Shown here: one piece after another, positions 32,133 to 40,367 of the stretch
Numbering within the stretch: the stretch's first letter is position 1
Layout: each line of letters opens with the position of its first letter
From: an uncultured Verrucomicrobiota bacterium
Lineage (GTDB): Bacteria; Verrucomicrobiota; Kiritimatiellia; CAIVKH01
Direction of reading: 5' to 3'
NCBI GenBank assembly: GCA_937996795.1
Contig: CALKUH010000032.1
Coordinates: forward strand, 1-64,000
Length of the DNA stretch: 64,000 nt
Translations under genes and position numbers: made by a program
Notes under the pieces: generated by a model
Told to the model about the DNA's origin: nothing
What the model saw: only the letters and a program-made list of their open reading frames with translations
Database searches by the model: none

Positions 32133-33071
32133 ATGAAGCATCTGATTACGTTGGAAAACTGGTCGTCCGCTGAGCTGACCGCGCTGCTGGACCTGGCCGA
32201 CCGCGTGAAGGCGAAGCCGGCGGACTATGGCGACGCGATGCGGCGCAAGACGCTGCTGATGATTTTCGAGAAGCCCAGCCTGCGCACGCGGGTCTCGTTC
32301 GAGACCGGCGCCACGCAGATGGGCGGACACGCGATTTTCTACGACCTCGCCACGTCGCCGCTCAGTTCCGGCAAGGAAAACGTCGCCGACCTCGTGCGGG
32401 TCGTGAGCCGGTACGTGGACATCATCATGGGCCGCCTGTTCGAGCAGGCGCACATTGAGGAGATGGCGCGCCTCGCGAGCGTGCCGGTGATCAACGCGCT
32501 GACGAACTATGAGCACCCGTGCCAGATCCTCGCGGACCTGCAGACGATCCGCGAGAAGAAGGGCGCGTTGAAGGGCGTGAAGCTCGCGTATCTCGGCGAC
32601 GGCAACAACAACGTGACGCATTCCCTGCTGTTCGGCTGCGCGAAGATGGGCATGCACATCAGCGTCGGCTGCCCGAAGGGCGACGAATACGAGCCGCTTT
32701 CCAGCGTGCTGGCCGGCACCCGGAAGATCGCGAAGAAAACCGGCTCGAAGATTGTCGTGACCGCCGACGCGCTGGAGGCCGCGAAGGGCGCGGACGTGGT
32801 CTACACCGATTCGTGGATGAGCTACCACATCCCGCAGCACAAGCAGGAGTCGCGCGTGAAGGTGTTCGCGCCGTACCAGGTGAATGCCCGGCTGATGAAA
32901 GCGGCGCGGAAGGACGCGATGTTCATGAACTGCCTGCCCGCGATGCGCGGCTATGAGCAGACCGCCGAGGTGATCGACGGGCCGCGTTCCGTCGTGTTCG
33001 ACCAGGCCGAAAACCGGTTGCACATCCAGAAGGCGGTCATGCTCCATTTGCTGGAATCGGCGAAGAAGTGA
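32133..33071 (+). CDS. argF: Ornithine carbamoyltransferase
   Basis: A 312-residue transcarbamylase making citrulline in arginine synthesis. Signatures are FEKPSLRTRVSFETGA (residues 46-61), MGRLFEQAHIEEMA, the HPCQILADLQT motif that binds carbamoyl phosphate, the ornithine-side DSWMSYH, and FMNCLPAMRG near residue 268. The normal length and the paralogous pyrB next door make the assignment firm, although catabolic OTCs (arcB) cannot be excluded by motif. The stop codon touches a degenerate repeat. Confidence 0.92.
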   Translation: MKHLITLENWSSAELTALLDLADRVKAKPADYGDAMRRKTLLMIFEKPSLRTRVSFETGATQMGGHAIFYDLATSPLSSGKENVADLVRVVSRYVDIIMGRLFEQAHIEEMARLASVPVINALTNYEHPCQILADLQTIREKKGALKGVKLAYLGDGNNNVTHSLLFGCAKMGMHISVGCPKGDEYEPLSSVLAGTRKIAKKTGSKIVVTADALEAAKGADVVYTDSWMSYHIPQHKQESRVKVFAPYQVNARLMKAARKDAMFMNCLPAMRGYEQTAEVIDGPRSVVFDQAENRLHIQKAVMLHLLESAKK

Positions 33072-33160
33072 ACCGCGGATTAACCGCAGATGGCACAGAT
33101 GAATCCGCGGTTATCAATTCCGGGAGAGGGTAGTCGTGTCCATTGGCGTTGATTCGTGGT
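33072..33160. repeat. Array of CCGCAGATG / CACGAATC words around the GT9 start
   Basis: The left part (33072-33113) has AACCGCGGATT, AACCGCAGATG, GCACAGATG, AATCCGCGG. The right part (33136-33160) is the reverse complement of CACGAATC, AACGCCAATG, GACACGA. The words are related but the arms are less symmetric than elsewhere. It spans the whole argF-GT9 gap. Confidence 0.65.
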
Positions 33161-33161
33161 T

Positions 33162-34091
33162 ATGAAGCGCATCCTGGTCGTTAAGCTCAGTTCATTCGGC
33201 GACCTGTTTCACGCGTTGCCGACGGTGCATTTGCTCCGGCGCCACACCGGGGCGCAGGTGGATTGGGCGTGCCACGATCTCTACGTGGATCTCGTCCGGT
33301 GTTTTAAGCCGGTGGACCGGGTGATTCCGTTCCCGCGCCGTTCGTTCGCGCGCCACAGCGCCCGCTTCCTGCGCGAGTTGCACGCGCAGGACTATGACCT
33401 GGTCGTGGATTTGCAGGGATTGCTCAAAAGTGCCTTCGTCACGAGGGCCGCGCGCGCCGCCCGCCGGATCGGTCCCTCCTTCAGCCGAGAGGGTTCCCGC
33501 CTGTTCTACGATGCCGTCGCGGGACCTACGAACAAGGACCGGCACGCGGTGGAGGAATGTCGCGACACCCTCCGGTATCTCGGCCTCCCGGATCACCCCG
33601 TCGAGTTTCCCGTGGACTTTCCCGCCTTTCCGCTCAACCTGCCGCGGCCCCGGATTGGTCTCCTGCCGTGTTCGCGACGCGCGGAGAAGAACTGGCCCAT
33701 CGTGCATTTTGCCGAGGTGGGGCGCGCGATCACCGGCGCGCAGTTCCTGGTGCTCGGCGGGCCTGCGGATGCGCTGCCGTGCGCGGAGTTGACGGCCGCG
33801 ATCGGCGAGCGCGCGCACAACTGGTGCGGACGCACGACGATGATTGAGCTGGGTGGATTGATCCGCGAGTTGGACCTGTTGATCACCGTTGATTCCGGCC
33901 CGATGCACGTCGCTGCGGCCGTTGGCACGCCGACCGTGGCCGTGTTTGGCCCGACGGATCCCGTGCGCACCGGTCCCTACGGCCCGCGGCACCGCGTCGT
34001 CCGCGAAGGCCCCGACCTCGCGTTGCTGCCCGCCGCCCCGGTCATCGCCGCCGCGCGCGACCTGCTCGCTGCGGGCGGAACCGCTGAATAA
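33162..34091 (+). CDS. Glycosyltransferase family 9 (heptosyltransferase-like)
   Basis: A 309-residue GT9 enzyme of the WaaC/WaaF type, which adds ADP-heptose to the lipopolysaccharide inner core. The N-terminus RILVVKLSSFGDLFHALPTV and the C-terminal nucleotide-sugar region LDLLITVDSGPMHVAAAVGTPTVAVFGPTDPVRTGPYGPRH are family hallmarks. The ATG at 33162 is chosen because the conserved core starts there; a GTG at 33156 is also in frame and lies in the repeat. It implies a Gram-negative envelope, but which acceptor it uses is unknown. Confidence 0.88.
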   Translation: MKRILVVKLSSFGDLFHALPTVHLLRRHTGAQVDWACHDLYVDLVRCFKPVDRVIPFPRRSFARHSARFLRELHAQDYDLVVDLQGLLKSAFVTRAARAARRIGPSFSREGSRLFYDAVAGPTNKDRHAVEECRDTLRYLGLPDHPVEFPVDFPAFPLNLPRPRIGLLPCSRRAEKNWPIVHFAEVGRAITGAQFLVLGGPADALPCAELTAAIGERAHNWCGRTTMIELGGLIRELDLLITVDSGPMHVAAAVGTPTVAVFGPTDPVRTGPYGPRHRVVREGPDLALLPAAPVIAAARDLLAAGGTAE

Positions 34092-34148
34092 GTGGAGTAA
34101 CGGGGGTGTTCTTGAGTCCGCGACATTCGCGGCAAAATTCCCCGCTGA

Positions 34149-35402
34149 TCAGGACGCGCGCATGCGCTTGAGGAAACTGCCGATGCCGAGCAGGGCGACG
34201 ATGCAGAGCGTCGCGGCGAGCAGCAGGCGCCCGTAGGCCCACACTTCCCGGTACAGGCGATGGGGGTTGCGTTCGCGCCGGTCGATCCCGGCGGGCGCCG
34301 CGTCGGCCAGTTGCGCGGGGCGCAGGCGTCGCGCCCATTCGTAGTGTGGCAGCTCGTAGCTGTCGGTTCCGAAATAGAGATGCGCGTGCGCGTCGCGCTG
34401 CGGCGTGGTGACGAGATAGAGCGGTTCCATGCTGATCGTTGCATTGGTGAGCGTCAGCGGCGCCTCCTCGTAGTGGAACAGGTCCACCTTCAGGAAGCGG
34501 AACGGCGTATTGCGCAGGTCCACGTGCAGGCGTTCCTGGCCAGCCATGCGGTGCAGTCCGCCGTCGGCGATCCAGCGCCACTGGTTCGTGGCGTCGTTGC
34601 GCCCGTACACCTTGACCGGCCGCGCGAATTGCGGCTCCGCCGCGTGCAGTTCGATGCGGCGGACGGGGAGGAAGCGATGGCCCGTGTCGAGGTAGACCGT
34701 CTGGATGCCGGTGCGTTCCGCGCCGGGCGCCTCGGGTTCCGCCGGCACGGTCCACGCGTGCAGCGGCGGTTCCGCCTCGCTCCGGACGAAGACCTCGAAC
34801 GCCTGCGCCTCCAGCGGTTCATCGGCCTTGTGGGCCGACGGGTGGATTCGCAGTTGCAGGAAGCGCGCGTCGGTGTAGGCGTAGTTGAGCAGGCGGACAT
34901 TGGCCTGCCGGTCGCGCATCTGGTGGATCAAGTAGCCCTGGCCCACGCGTTCCCACGCGATGCGGTCGGCGCTGCCGAGGAGTTCGACGCGGCGCACGAA
35001 GTCCTGGCCGGACATGGAAATGGCGATGCGGTCGTGCGTGGCGGTCGACGCCCGGCCCCGCTCGTCGAGCAGCTCGAGTTCGACCCGGAGCTGGCGCGAC
35101 GGCGCATTCGTCTCGCCGCGTTGCAGCACACGGGTGCGCAACACGCGCGTCACCGGCGGTTCGGGCTTGTGGATCAGGAACGGCCACTCGTTTCCCTCCT
35201 CATCCAGGACGCGCAGGTCGGCGGGGAACGACTGGCTGCCGTCGAACACCGGCCCCGGGATCATCGCGCGATACAACCGGCCCGAAACCATTCCATCCGG
35301 CAACGCGGCGCGCCAGCGGAACTCGTGGCGCTCCATCGCGGCGCACCAGTGCAGCGGCGCGAGGCATATCACCCCGAGCGCGATGACAAGACGGCGGCAC
35401 AT
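34149..35402 (-). CDS. DUF3999-like exported, membrane-anchored protein
   Basis: A 417-residue protein with a signal peptide (CRRLVIALGVICLAPLHWCAA) and a C-terminal membrane helix (LLLAATLCIVALLGIGSFL) before a basic tail. The N-terminal part resembles DUF3999: RLYRAMIPGPVFDGSQSFPADLRVLDEEGNEWPFLIHK. Two beta-rich segments (about 120-200 and 230-330) resemble discoidin-like folds. DUF3999 proteins are usually envelope proteins of unknown function. An upstream in-frame ATG at 35429 exists, but the start at 35402 gives the signal peptide directly. The assignment is by eye and moderately secure. Confidence 0.6.
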   Translation of the reverse strand: MCRRLVIALGVICLAPLHWCAAMERHEFRWRAALPDGMVSGRLYRAMIPGPVFDGSQSFPADLRVLDEEGNEWPFLIHKPEPPVTRVLRTRVLQRGETNAPSRQLRVELELLDERGRASTATHDRIAISMSGQDFVRRVELLGSADRIAWERVGQGYLIHQMRDRQANVRLLNYAYTDARFLQLRIHPSAHKADEPLEAQAFEVFVRSEAEPPLHAWTVPAEPEAPGAERTGIQTVYLDTGHRFLPVRRIELHAAEPQFARPVKVYGRNDATNQWRWIADGGLHRMAGQERLHVDLRNTPFRFLKVDLFHYEEAPLTLTNATISMEPLYLVTTPQRDAHAHLYFGTDSYELPHYEWARRLRPAQLADAAPAGIDRRERNPHRLYREVWAYGRLLLAATLCIVALLGIGSFLKRMRAS

Positions 35403-35506
35403 CGCGCCAACATAGCCGAGCCCGCGCACCCGCGCGAGCGGATTCCGGAGCGGGTCATTTTTCCCTGTTCTTTCGGTGCCTGCCTCCTACACTCGCTCAC
35501 CTTGCC

Positions 35507-36787
35507 ATGAATGAACCTTTGATCTTGATCGTGGGCGGTGGCGGGCGCGAACACGCGCTGGCGTGGAAATTGTCGCAGGACAGCGCGAAGCCGCGCCTCG
35601 TCTGCGCGCCGGGCAACGCCGGAACGGCCGCGCTGGCGACAAACCTGCCGATCGCCGCGACGGATGTGGATGCGCTGCTGGCGTGGGCCGTCGAGCACCG
35701 CCCGTACCTGACCGTGGTGGGCCCGGAAGCGCCGTTGTGCGAGGGCATCACCGACCGCTTCAAGGCGGCGGGCCTGCGCGTGTTCGGCCCGAGCAAGGCC
35801 GCCGCGCAGCTGGAAGGCAGCAAGGTGTTTTCCAAGGACGTGATGGTGAAGGCCGGCGTGCCGACCGCGCGCGCCGGGGCGTTCACCGATCCCGCCGCCG
35901 CGCGCGCCTATGCGCGCACGCTGCGCCCCCCCGTGGTGGTGAAGGCCGATGGCCTCGCCGCGGGCAAGGGCGTCATCATCTGCGCGTCGCTGCACGAGGC
36001 GGAAAACGCGATTGATGAGACGATGGTGCGCGGCGCGTTCGGCGCGGCCGGGTCCCGCGTGCTCGTCGAGGAATTCCTCGAAGGCGAGGAGGCGTCGATC
36101 CTCGCGCTGACCGATGGCGAGCGGCTCGTGATGCTCGCCTCGGCGCAGGACCACAAGCGCATTTTCGACCGCGACCAGGGCCCGAACACCGGCGGGATGG
36201 GGGCCTACTGCCCCGCGCCGGTCGTCACCCAGAACCTCTGGCCCGTCATCCGGTCGACCGTCTTCGAACCGACGCTGGCCGAATTGCGGCGGCGCGGCAT
36301 CGAGTACCGCGGCGTGATGTACGCGGGCCTGATGCTCACGCACTACGGCCCGCAGGTGCTGGAATTCAACGCGCGCTTCGGCGACCCCGAAACGCAGGCG
36401 ATCCTGCCGCGCTGGGCGGGCGACCTGCTGCCCGCGCTCGATGCGTGCGCCGACGGGCAGTTACGCGAGGAACACGTCCGCTGGCAGGACGGTTCCTGCG
36501 TGTGCGTCGTCATGGCCGCAGGCGGCTATCCCGGCGCCTACCGCAAGGGCGATGTGATCCACGGCCTCGCCGACGCCGCGCGCCTGCCCGGCGTCGTCGT
36601 CTTCCACGCCGGCACCGCGCTGCGCGACGGACAGGCGGTCACCGACGGCGGCCGCGTGCTCGGCGTGACCGCGACCGGACCCGGCCTGCGGCAGGCCGTG
36701 ACCCGCGCCTACGACGCCGCCGCGCGAATTCGTTTTGCCAACGCCCACTACCGGAAGGATATTGCGTGGCGCGCCTTGGGCGCGTGA
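35507..36787 (+). CDS. purD: Phosphoribosylamine-glycine ligase
   Basis: A 426-residue GAR synthetase, step two of purine synthesis, ATP-grasp fold. It starts LILIVGGGGREHALAWKL and contains VVVKADGLAAGKGVIIC, ASAQDHKRIFDRDQGPNTGGMGAYCPAPVV, YRGVMYAGLMLT and LEFNARFGDPETQAILPR. Full length. TACACT at 35488-35493 may be its -10 element, but the -35 is poor. With purQ and purL elsewhere in the window, purine genes here are scattered rather than in one operon. Confidence 0.97.
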   Translation: MNEPLILIVGGGGREHALAWKLSQDSAKPRLVCAPGNAGTAALATNLPIAATDVDALLAWAVEHRPYLTVVGPEAPLCEGITDRFKAAGLRVFGPSKAAAQLEGSKVFSKDVMVKAGVPTARAGAFTDPAAARAYARTLRPPVVVKADGLAAGKGVIICASLHEAENAIDETMVRGAFGAAGSRVLVEEFLEGEEASILALTDGERLVMLASAQDHKRIFDRDQGPNTGGMGAYCPAPVVTQNLWPVIRSTVFEPTLAELRRRGIEYRGVMYAGLMLTHYGPQVLEFNARFGDPETQAILPRWAGDLLPALDACADGQLREEHVRWQDGSCVCVVMAAGGYPGAYRKGDVIHGLADAARLPGVVVFHAGTALRDGQAVTDGGRVLGVTATGPGLRQAVTRAYDAAARIRFANAHYRKDIAWRALGA

Positions 36788-36803
36788 ACGGGGGAGCACA
36801 CGC

Positions 36804-38075
36804 ATGGCCGCCATGAGCATCATTCGCATCGCCGCAACCGGGTGTTTGTCCGCTTCGCTCGCGCTCGCGCAGGACCCGGCGGCGCCCGCCGCTCCGCCCG
36901 CCGCCGTCGCGCCCGCCGTGCATCCCGTCGCCGCGGATGTGGACCGCATGCTCGGCGAACTCGCCGGTCACGGCATCCGCATCGGGGACGAGGCCGACCG
37001 CGCCAGCCTCTACGAGTGCATCGCGCGCACCGTGGATCCGTCCGCGCGCGTGTACGCGGGCGACGCCTTCGCGCTCCAGGCGCGGCGGAACGCGGGCGAA
37101 GGCCTGCACCCCGGCTTTACGCTCACGATGTCGAACGGCGCACCCGTCGTCGCCTCCGTGCCGGACGGGTACCCCGCGGACCTGCGCGCCGGCGACCGCC
37201 TGCTCGCCATCGGCGCGCAGCCCGTCACGAACCTCTCGTATGACACGATTCTCGCGACGCTGCGCGAACGCGAGACGACCAATCTCACGCTGCTCATCCA
37301 GCGCAACGGCTTGGCGACCTCGACCGTCAGCGTTGCCCTCGCGCCCGGCCGCATGCCCGCGCTCGAACTCGTCGAGCTGTTCCCGCGCGACATCGGCTAC
37401 GCGCGCGTCAACGGATGGTTCCCCGGGGCCGCGACCTCCCTCGCCGCCCTCGTGCGCGCGTGGGCGGCGGAGGAACGCGCCGGCGCGATCCTCGACCTGC
37501 GCGGCGCGGGCGGGGATGACGTCGAAGGCGTCGCGTCGCTCGCCGGTTTGTTCGCGTCCCCGGGTTCCCTGCTGTTCAGCTTCCGCGATCGCGACGGCAA
37601 CGAGCTCTCATCGCATCGCGCCCCGGCGGACGCCGCGCCGCTGGCGATCCCGCTTATCGTGCTGGTGGATGCGCGCACCGCGGGCGCCGCCGAATTGTTC
37701 GCCGCCGTCGCGTCCGACAGCCTGCTGGGCAGCCTCGTGGTCGGTCGCGCCACCGCGGGCGACCCGTCCATTCGCGAGGGCCTTCCGCTCCCCGGCGGAC
37801 ACGTGCTGTACATCGCCACCCGCCACGCCGTGACCGGCAACGGGCTGTTGCTCGACGGCACGGAAGGGCTCGCGCCGAATCTGCCCGTGTCCGCGCGGCC
37901 CGGACGTCAGGAGTACGAACCCGATGGCGCGGGCGACCGCCGCCAGCGGCTGGAGGAGGAGGCGCTGGATCGCGCCCTGCGCGACCGTATCCGCGGGGAC
38001 GACGACCTGCAGCGCGCCGTCGACGTCGTGCTCGGCCTCAAGGCCTTGAATATCCGCCCGAAAGCGGGACATTGA
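36804..38075 (+). CDS. S41/C-terminal-processing-protease-like protein lacking catalytic residues
   Basis: A 423-residue exported protein. Residues 1-22 look like a signal peptide (IIRIAATGCLSASLALAQ). A PDZ domain follows (about 105-190: APVVASVPDGYPADLRAGDRLLAIGAQPVTNLSYDTILATL). The tail-specific-protease core comes next (YARVNGWF, GAILDLRGAGGDDVEGVASLAGLF, IPLIVLVDARTAGAAELFAAVASD, GSLVVGRATAGDPSI). Where active S41 enzymes have G-S-A-S-A-S-E this protein reads R-T-A-G-A-A-E, so the nucleophile Ser is Gly, and the Lys of the T-x-G-K motif is Asp. It is probably a non-catalytic scaffold or binding protein. The ATG at 36804 follows GGGGGAG. Confidence 0.78.
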   Translation: MAAMSIIRIAATGCLSASLALAQDPAAPAAPPAAVAPAVHPVAADVDRMLGELAGHGIRIGDEADRASLYECIARTVDPSARVYAGDAFALQARRNAGEGLHPGFTLTMSNGAPVVASVPDGYPADLRAGDRLLAIGAQPVTNLSYDTILATLRERETTNLTLLIQRNGLATSTVSVALAPGRMPALELVELFPRDIGYARVNGWFPGAATSLAALVRAWAAEERAGAILDLRGAGGDDVEGVASLAGLFASPGSLLFSFRDRDGNELSSHRAPADAAPLAIPLIVLVDARTAGAAELFAAVASDSLLGSLVVGRATAGDPSIREGLPLPGGHVLYIATRHAVTGNGLLLDGTEGLAPNLPVSARPGRQEYEPDGAGDRRQRLEEEALDRALRDRIRGDDDLQRAVDVVLGLKALNIRPKAGH

Positions 38076-38117
38076 TGAGCGCGCGGGGCGTACGGTTTCC
38101 CGGCGGCGCCGCCGGAT

Positions 38118-38166
38118 TTGCAACGTCTGTTAAAACTCTTTTTTAGACTTCCAACGTCTGTAAAAA
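38118..38166 (-). repeat. Paired 18-nt motif (reverse orientation), copies 31 nt apart
   Basis: TTGCAACGTCTGTTAAAA at 38118-38135 and TTCCAACGTCTGTAAAAA at 38149-38166 are reverse complements of the ACAGACGTTG motif. Starts are 31 bases apart. The pair lies between the S41-like gene and the triple-domain gene. Confidence 0.88.
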
Positions 38167-38188
38167 TCTTTTTCATCTTCCCTTCCGC

Positions 38189-40366
38189 ATGTCCCCGAAA
38201 CGCAACATCCTGTTTGTCTGCACCGGCAACATCTGCCGGAGCCCGATGGCGGAGGCGATCTTCCGGCATCGCCTCGGCCGGCGGCCGGGGTGGACCGTCG
38301 GGTCGGCCGGCGTGGCGGCGCTGCCGGGCATGCCGGCGAGCGACGAGGCGCGGGTGGCGCTGAAGGAGTGGGGGATTGACCTGGGCCGGCATCGCAGCCG
38401 TCCGCTGAGCGCGGACCTGGTGGATGCGGCGGACTGGATCGTGGTGATGACCGCGGGGCATGCGCAGGTGGTGAAGCGGCTGTTCCCGGAGGCGCGCGAC
38501 CGGGTGAAGCTGTTGAACGCGTTCGGCGCGTCGAAGATGGCGGAGGACGTGCCGGACCCGATCGGGCAGTCGCTGGATGTGTACCGGTTCACGCGGGACC
38601 GGATCGACCGGGCGATGGCGGACGTGGTGTTGACGGTGTTGGAAGAGAGCGACGAACTTAAGACGAACCCTGAGGAACAAGGACCTATGAAGATTGCAAT
38701 TGGCGCCGACCATGGCGGTGTGGAGATGAAGGAGCAGGTCAAGAAGGCGCTCGCGGCGCGCGGCGTCGAGCTCGACGATGTCGGCAGCTTCAGCGCGGAA
38801 TCCGTCGATTACCCCGATTTCGCGTCGGCGGTGGCGAAGCGGGTTTCCGAGGGGTCCGCGCAGCAGGGCATCCTGATCTGCAGGACGGGCATCGGCATGA
38901 GCATGACGGCGAACCGGTTCCCGAAGGTCCGCGCGGCGCTGGTGCTCGATCCGGACATGGCCCGGCTCGCGCGCTCGCACAATGACGCGAACGTGCTCGT
39001 GATGGGGTCCGCGACGACGCAGGCCGCGAATGTGCCGGCGATCCTCGACGCATGGTTCGGGGCGTCGTTCGAGGGCGGGCGCCACAGCCGCCGCGTGGAG
39101 AAGATCGAGCTGGCCGGCGCGGCGTCGGCGGGGCTGGACGCGATTGCCGCGGGCGATCCGGAGATTTTTTCGGCGATTTCGCACGAGGACGTGCGGCAGC
39201 GCGAGAACCTGGAGCTGATCGCGTCGGAGAACTACGCGAGCCGCGCGGTGCGCCAGGCGTCGGGCTGCGTGATGACGAACAAGTACGCCGAGGGCTATCC
39301 GGGCAAGCGATGGTACGGCGGGTGCGAGTGCGTGGACGACGCCGAGCGCCTCGCGATTGAGCGCGCGAAGAAGCTGTTCGGCGCGGAGCACGCGAATGTG
39401 CAGCCGCACAGCGGCAGCGGCGCGAACATGGCGGTGTATTTCTCGGTGCTGCAGCCCGGCGACACGATCCTCGCGATGAACCTCGCGCACGGCGGGCATC
39501 TGACGCACGGCCACAAGATGAATTTCTCGGGCCGCTACTACAACGTCATCCCGTACGGGGTGGACAAGGACACGGAGCGGATCAACTACGACGAGGTGGC
39601 CACGCTGGCCACGCAGCACCGGCCGAAGCTGATCTGCGCCGGCGCCAGCGCGTATTCCCGCGAGTTCGATTTCCCGCGCCTGCGGCAGATTGCCGACAGC
39701 GTGGGCGCGCTGCTGATGGTGGACATGGCGCACATCGCGGGCCTCGTGGCGGCGGGCGTGCACCCGAGCCCGGTGCCGTATGCGGATTTCGTGACGAGCA
39801 CGACGCACAAGACGCTGCGCGGGCCGCGCGGCGGATTGATCCTGTGCCGCGAGCCGTTTGCGGCGGAAATCGACAAGCAGGTGTTCCCCGGCATCCAGGG
39901 CGGCCCGCTGATGCACATCATCGCGGCCAAGGCCGTCTGCTTCCACGAGGCGCTGCAGCCCGCGTTCCGCGCCTACGCGCGGCAGGTGGTGGGCAACGCG
40001 CAGGTGCTGGCGCAGGGGTTGGCCGACGCGGGGCTGCGCATCTGCTCGGGCGGCACGGACAACCACCTGATGCTGGTGGACCTCAGCGCGCTGGGCGTCA
40101 GCGGCAAGGACGCGGCGGCGGCGCTCGACAAGGCGAGCATCACGGTCAACAAGAACGCGATTCCGTTCGACACCAAGAGCCCGTTCGTGACCTCCGGCAT
40201 CCGCATCGGCACGCCTGCGGTGACGACGCGCGGCATGCAGGAAAACGAAATGGACCGGATCGCCGACGCGATTACGCGCATCCTCAAGGCGCCGCAGGAC
40301 GAGGCCGTCATCCAGGCCGTCCGCAAGGACGTGCTCGCGCTGACGGCGCGTTTCCCGGTGCCGTGA
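38189..40366 (+). CDS. Low-MW phosphatase - RpiB - serine hydroxymethyltransferase triple-domain ORF
   Basis: One open frame of 725 codons carries three enzymes. Residues 1-155 are a low-molecular-weight protein tyrosine/arginine phosphatase (P-loop VCTGNICRS with Cys11 and Arg17, acid Asp123 in VPDPIG). Residues 167-306 are ribose-5-phosphate isomerase B (IGADHGG, Cys231 in LICRTGIGMSMTANRF, His264). Residues about 317-725 are serine hydroxymethyltransferase (LELIASENY, PLP lysine Lys541 in STTHKTLRGPRGG). An ATG at 38687 behind GGACCT could start RpiB-SHMT separately. SHMT has no usable start of its own, so the RpiB-SHMT fusion is real. The order matches the separate ywlE-ywlF-glyA genes of Bacillus. 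Confidence 0.88.
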   Translation: MSPKRNILFVCTGNICRSPMAEAIFRHRLGRRPGWTVGSAGVAALPGMPASDEARVALKEWGIDLGRHRSRPLSADLVDAADWIVVMTAGHAQVVKRLFPEARDRVKLLNAFGASKMAEDVPDPIGQSLDVYRFTRDRIDRAMADVVLTVLEESDELKTNPEEQGPMKIAIGADHGGVEMKEQVKKALAARGVELDDVGSFSAESVDYPDFASAVAKRVSEGSAQQGILICRTGIGMSMTANRFPKVRAALVLDPDMARLARSHNDANVLVMGSATTQAANVPAILDAWFGASFEGGRHSRRVEKIELAGAASAGLDAIAAGDPEIFSAISHEDVRQRENLELIASENYASRAVRQASGCVMTNKYAEGYPGKRWYGGCECVDDAERLAIERAKKLFGAEHANVQPHSGSGANMAVYFSVLQPGDTILAMNLAHGGHLTHGHKMNFSGRYYNVIPYGVDKDTERINYDEVATLATQHRPKLICAGASAYSREFDFPRLRQIADSVGALLMVDMAHIAGLVAAGVHPSPVPYADFVTSTTHKTLRGPRGGLILCREPFAAEIDKQVFPGIQGGPLMHIIAAKAVCFHEALQPAFRAYARQVVGNAQVLAQGLADAGLRICSGGTDNHLMLVDLSALGVSGKDAAAALDKASITVNKNAIPFDTKSPFVTSGIRIGTPAVTTRGMQENEMDRIADAITRILKAPQDEAVIQAVRKDVLALTARFPVP

Positions 40367-40367
40367 G

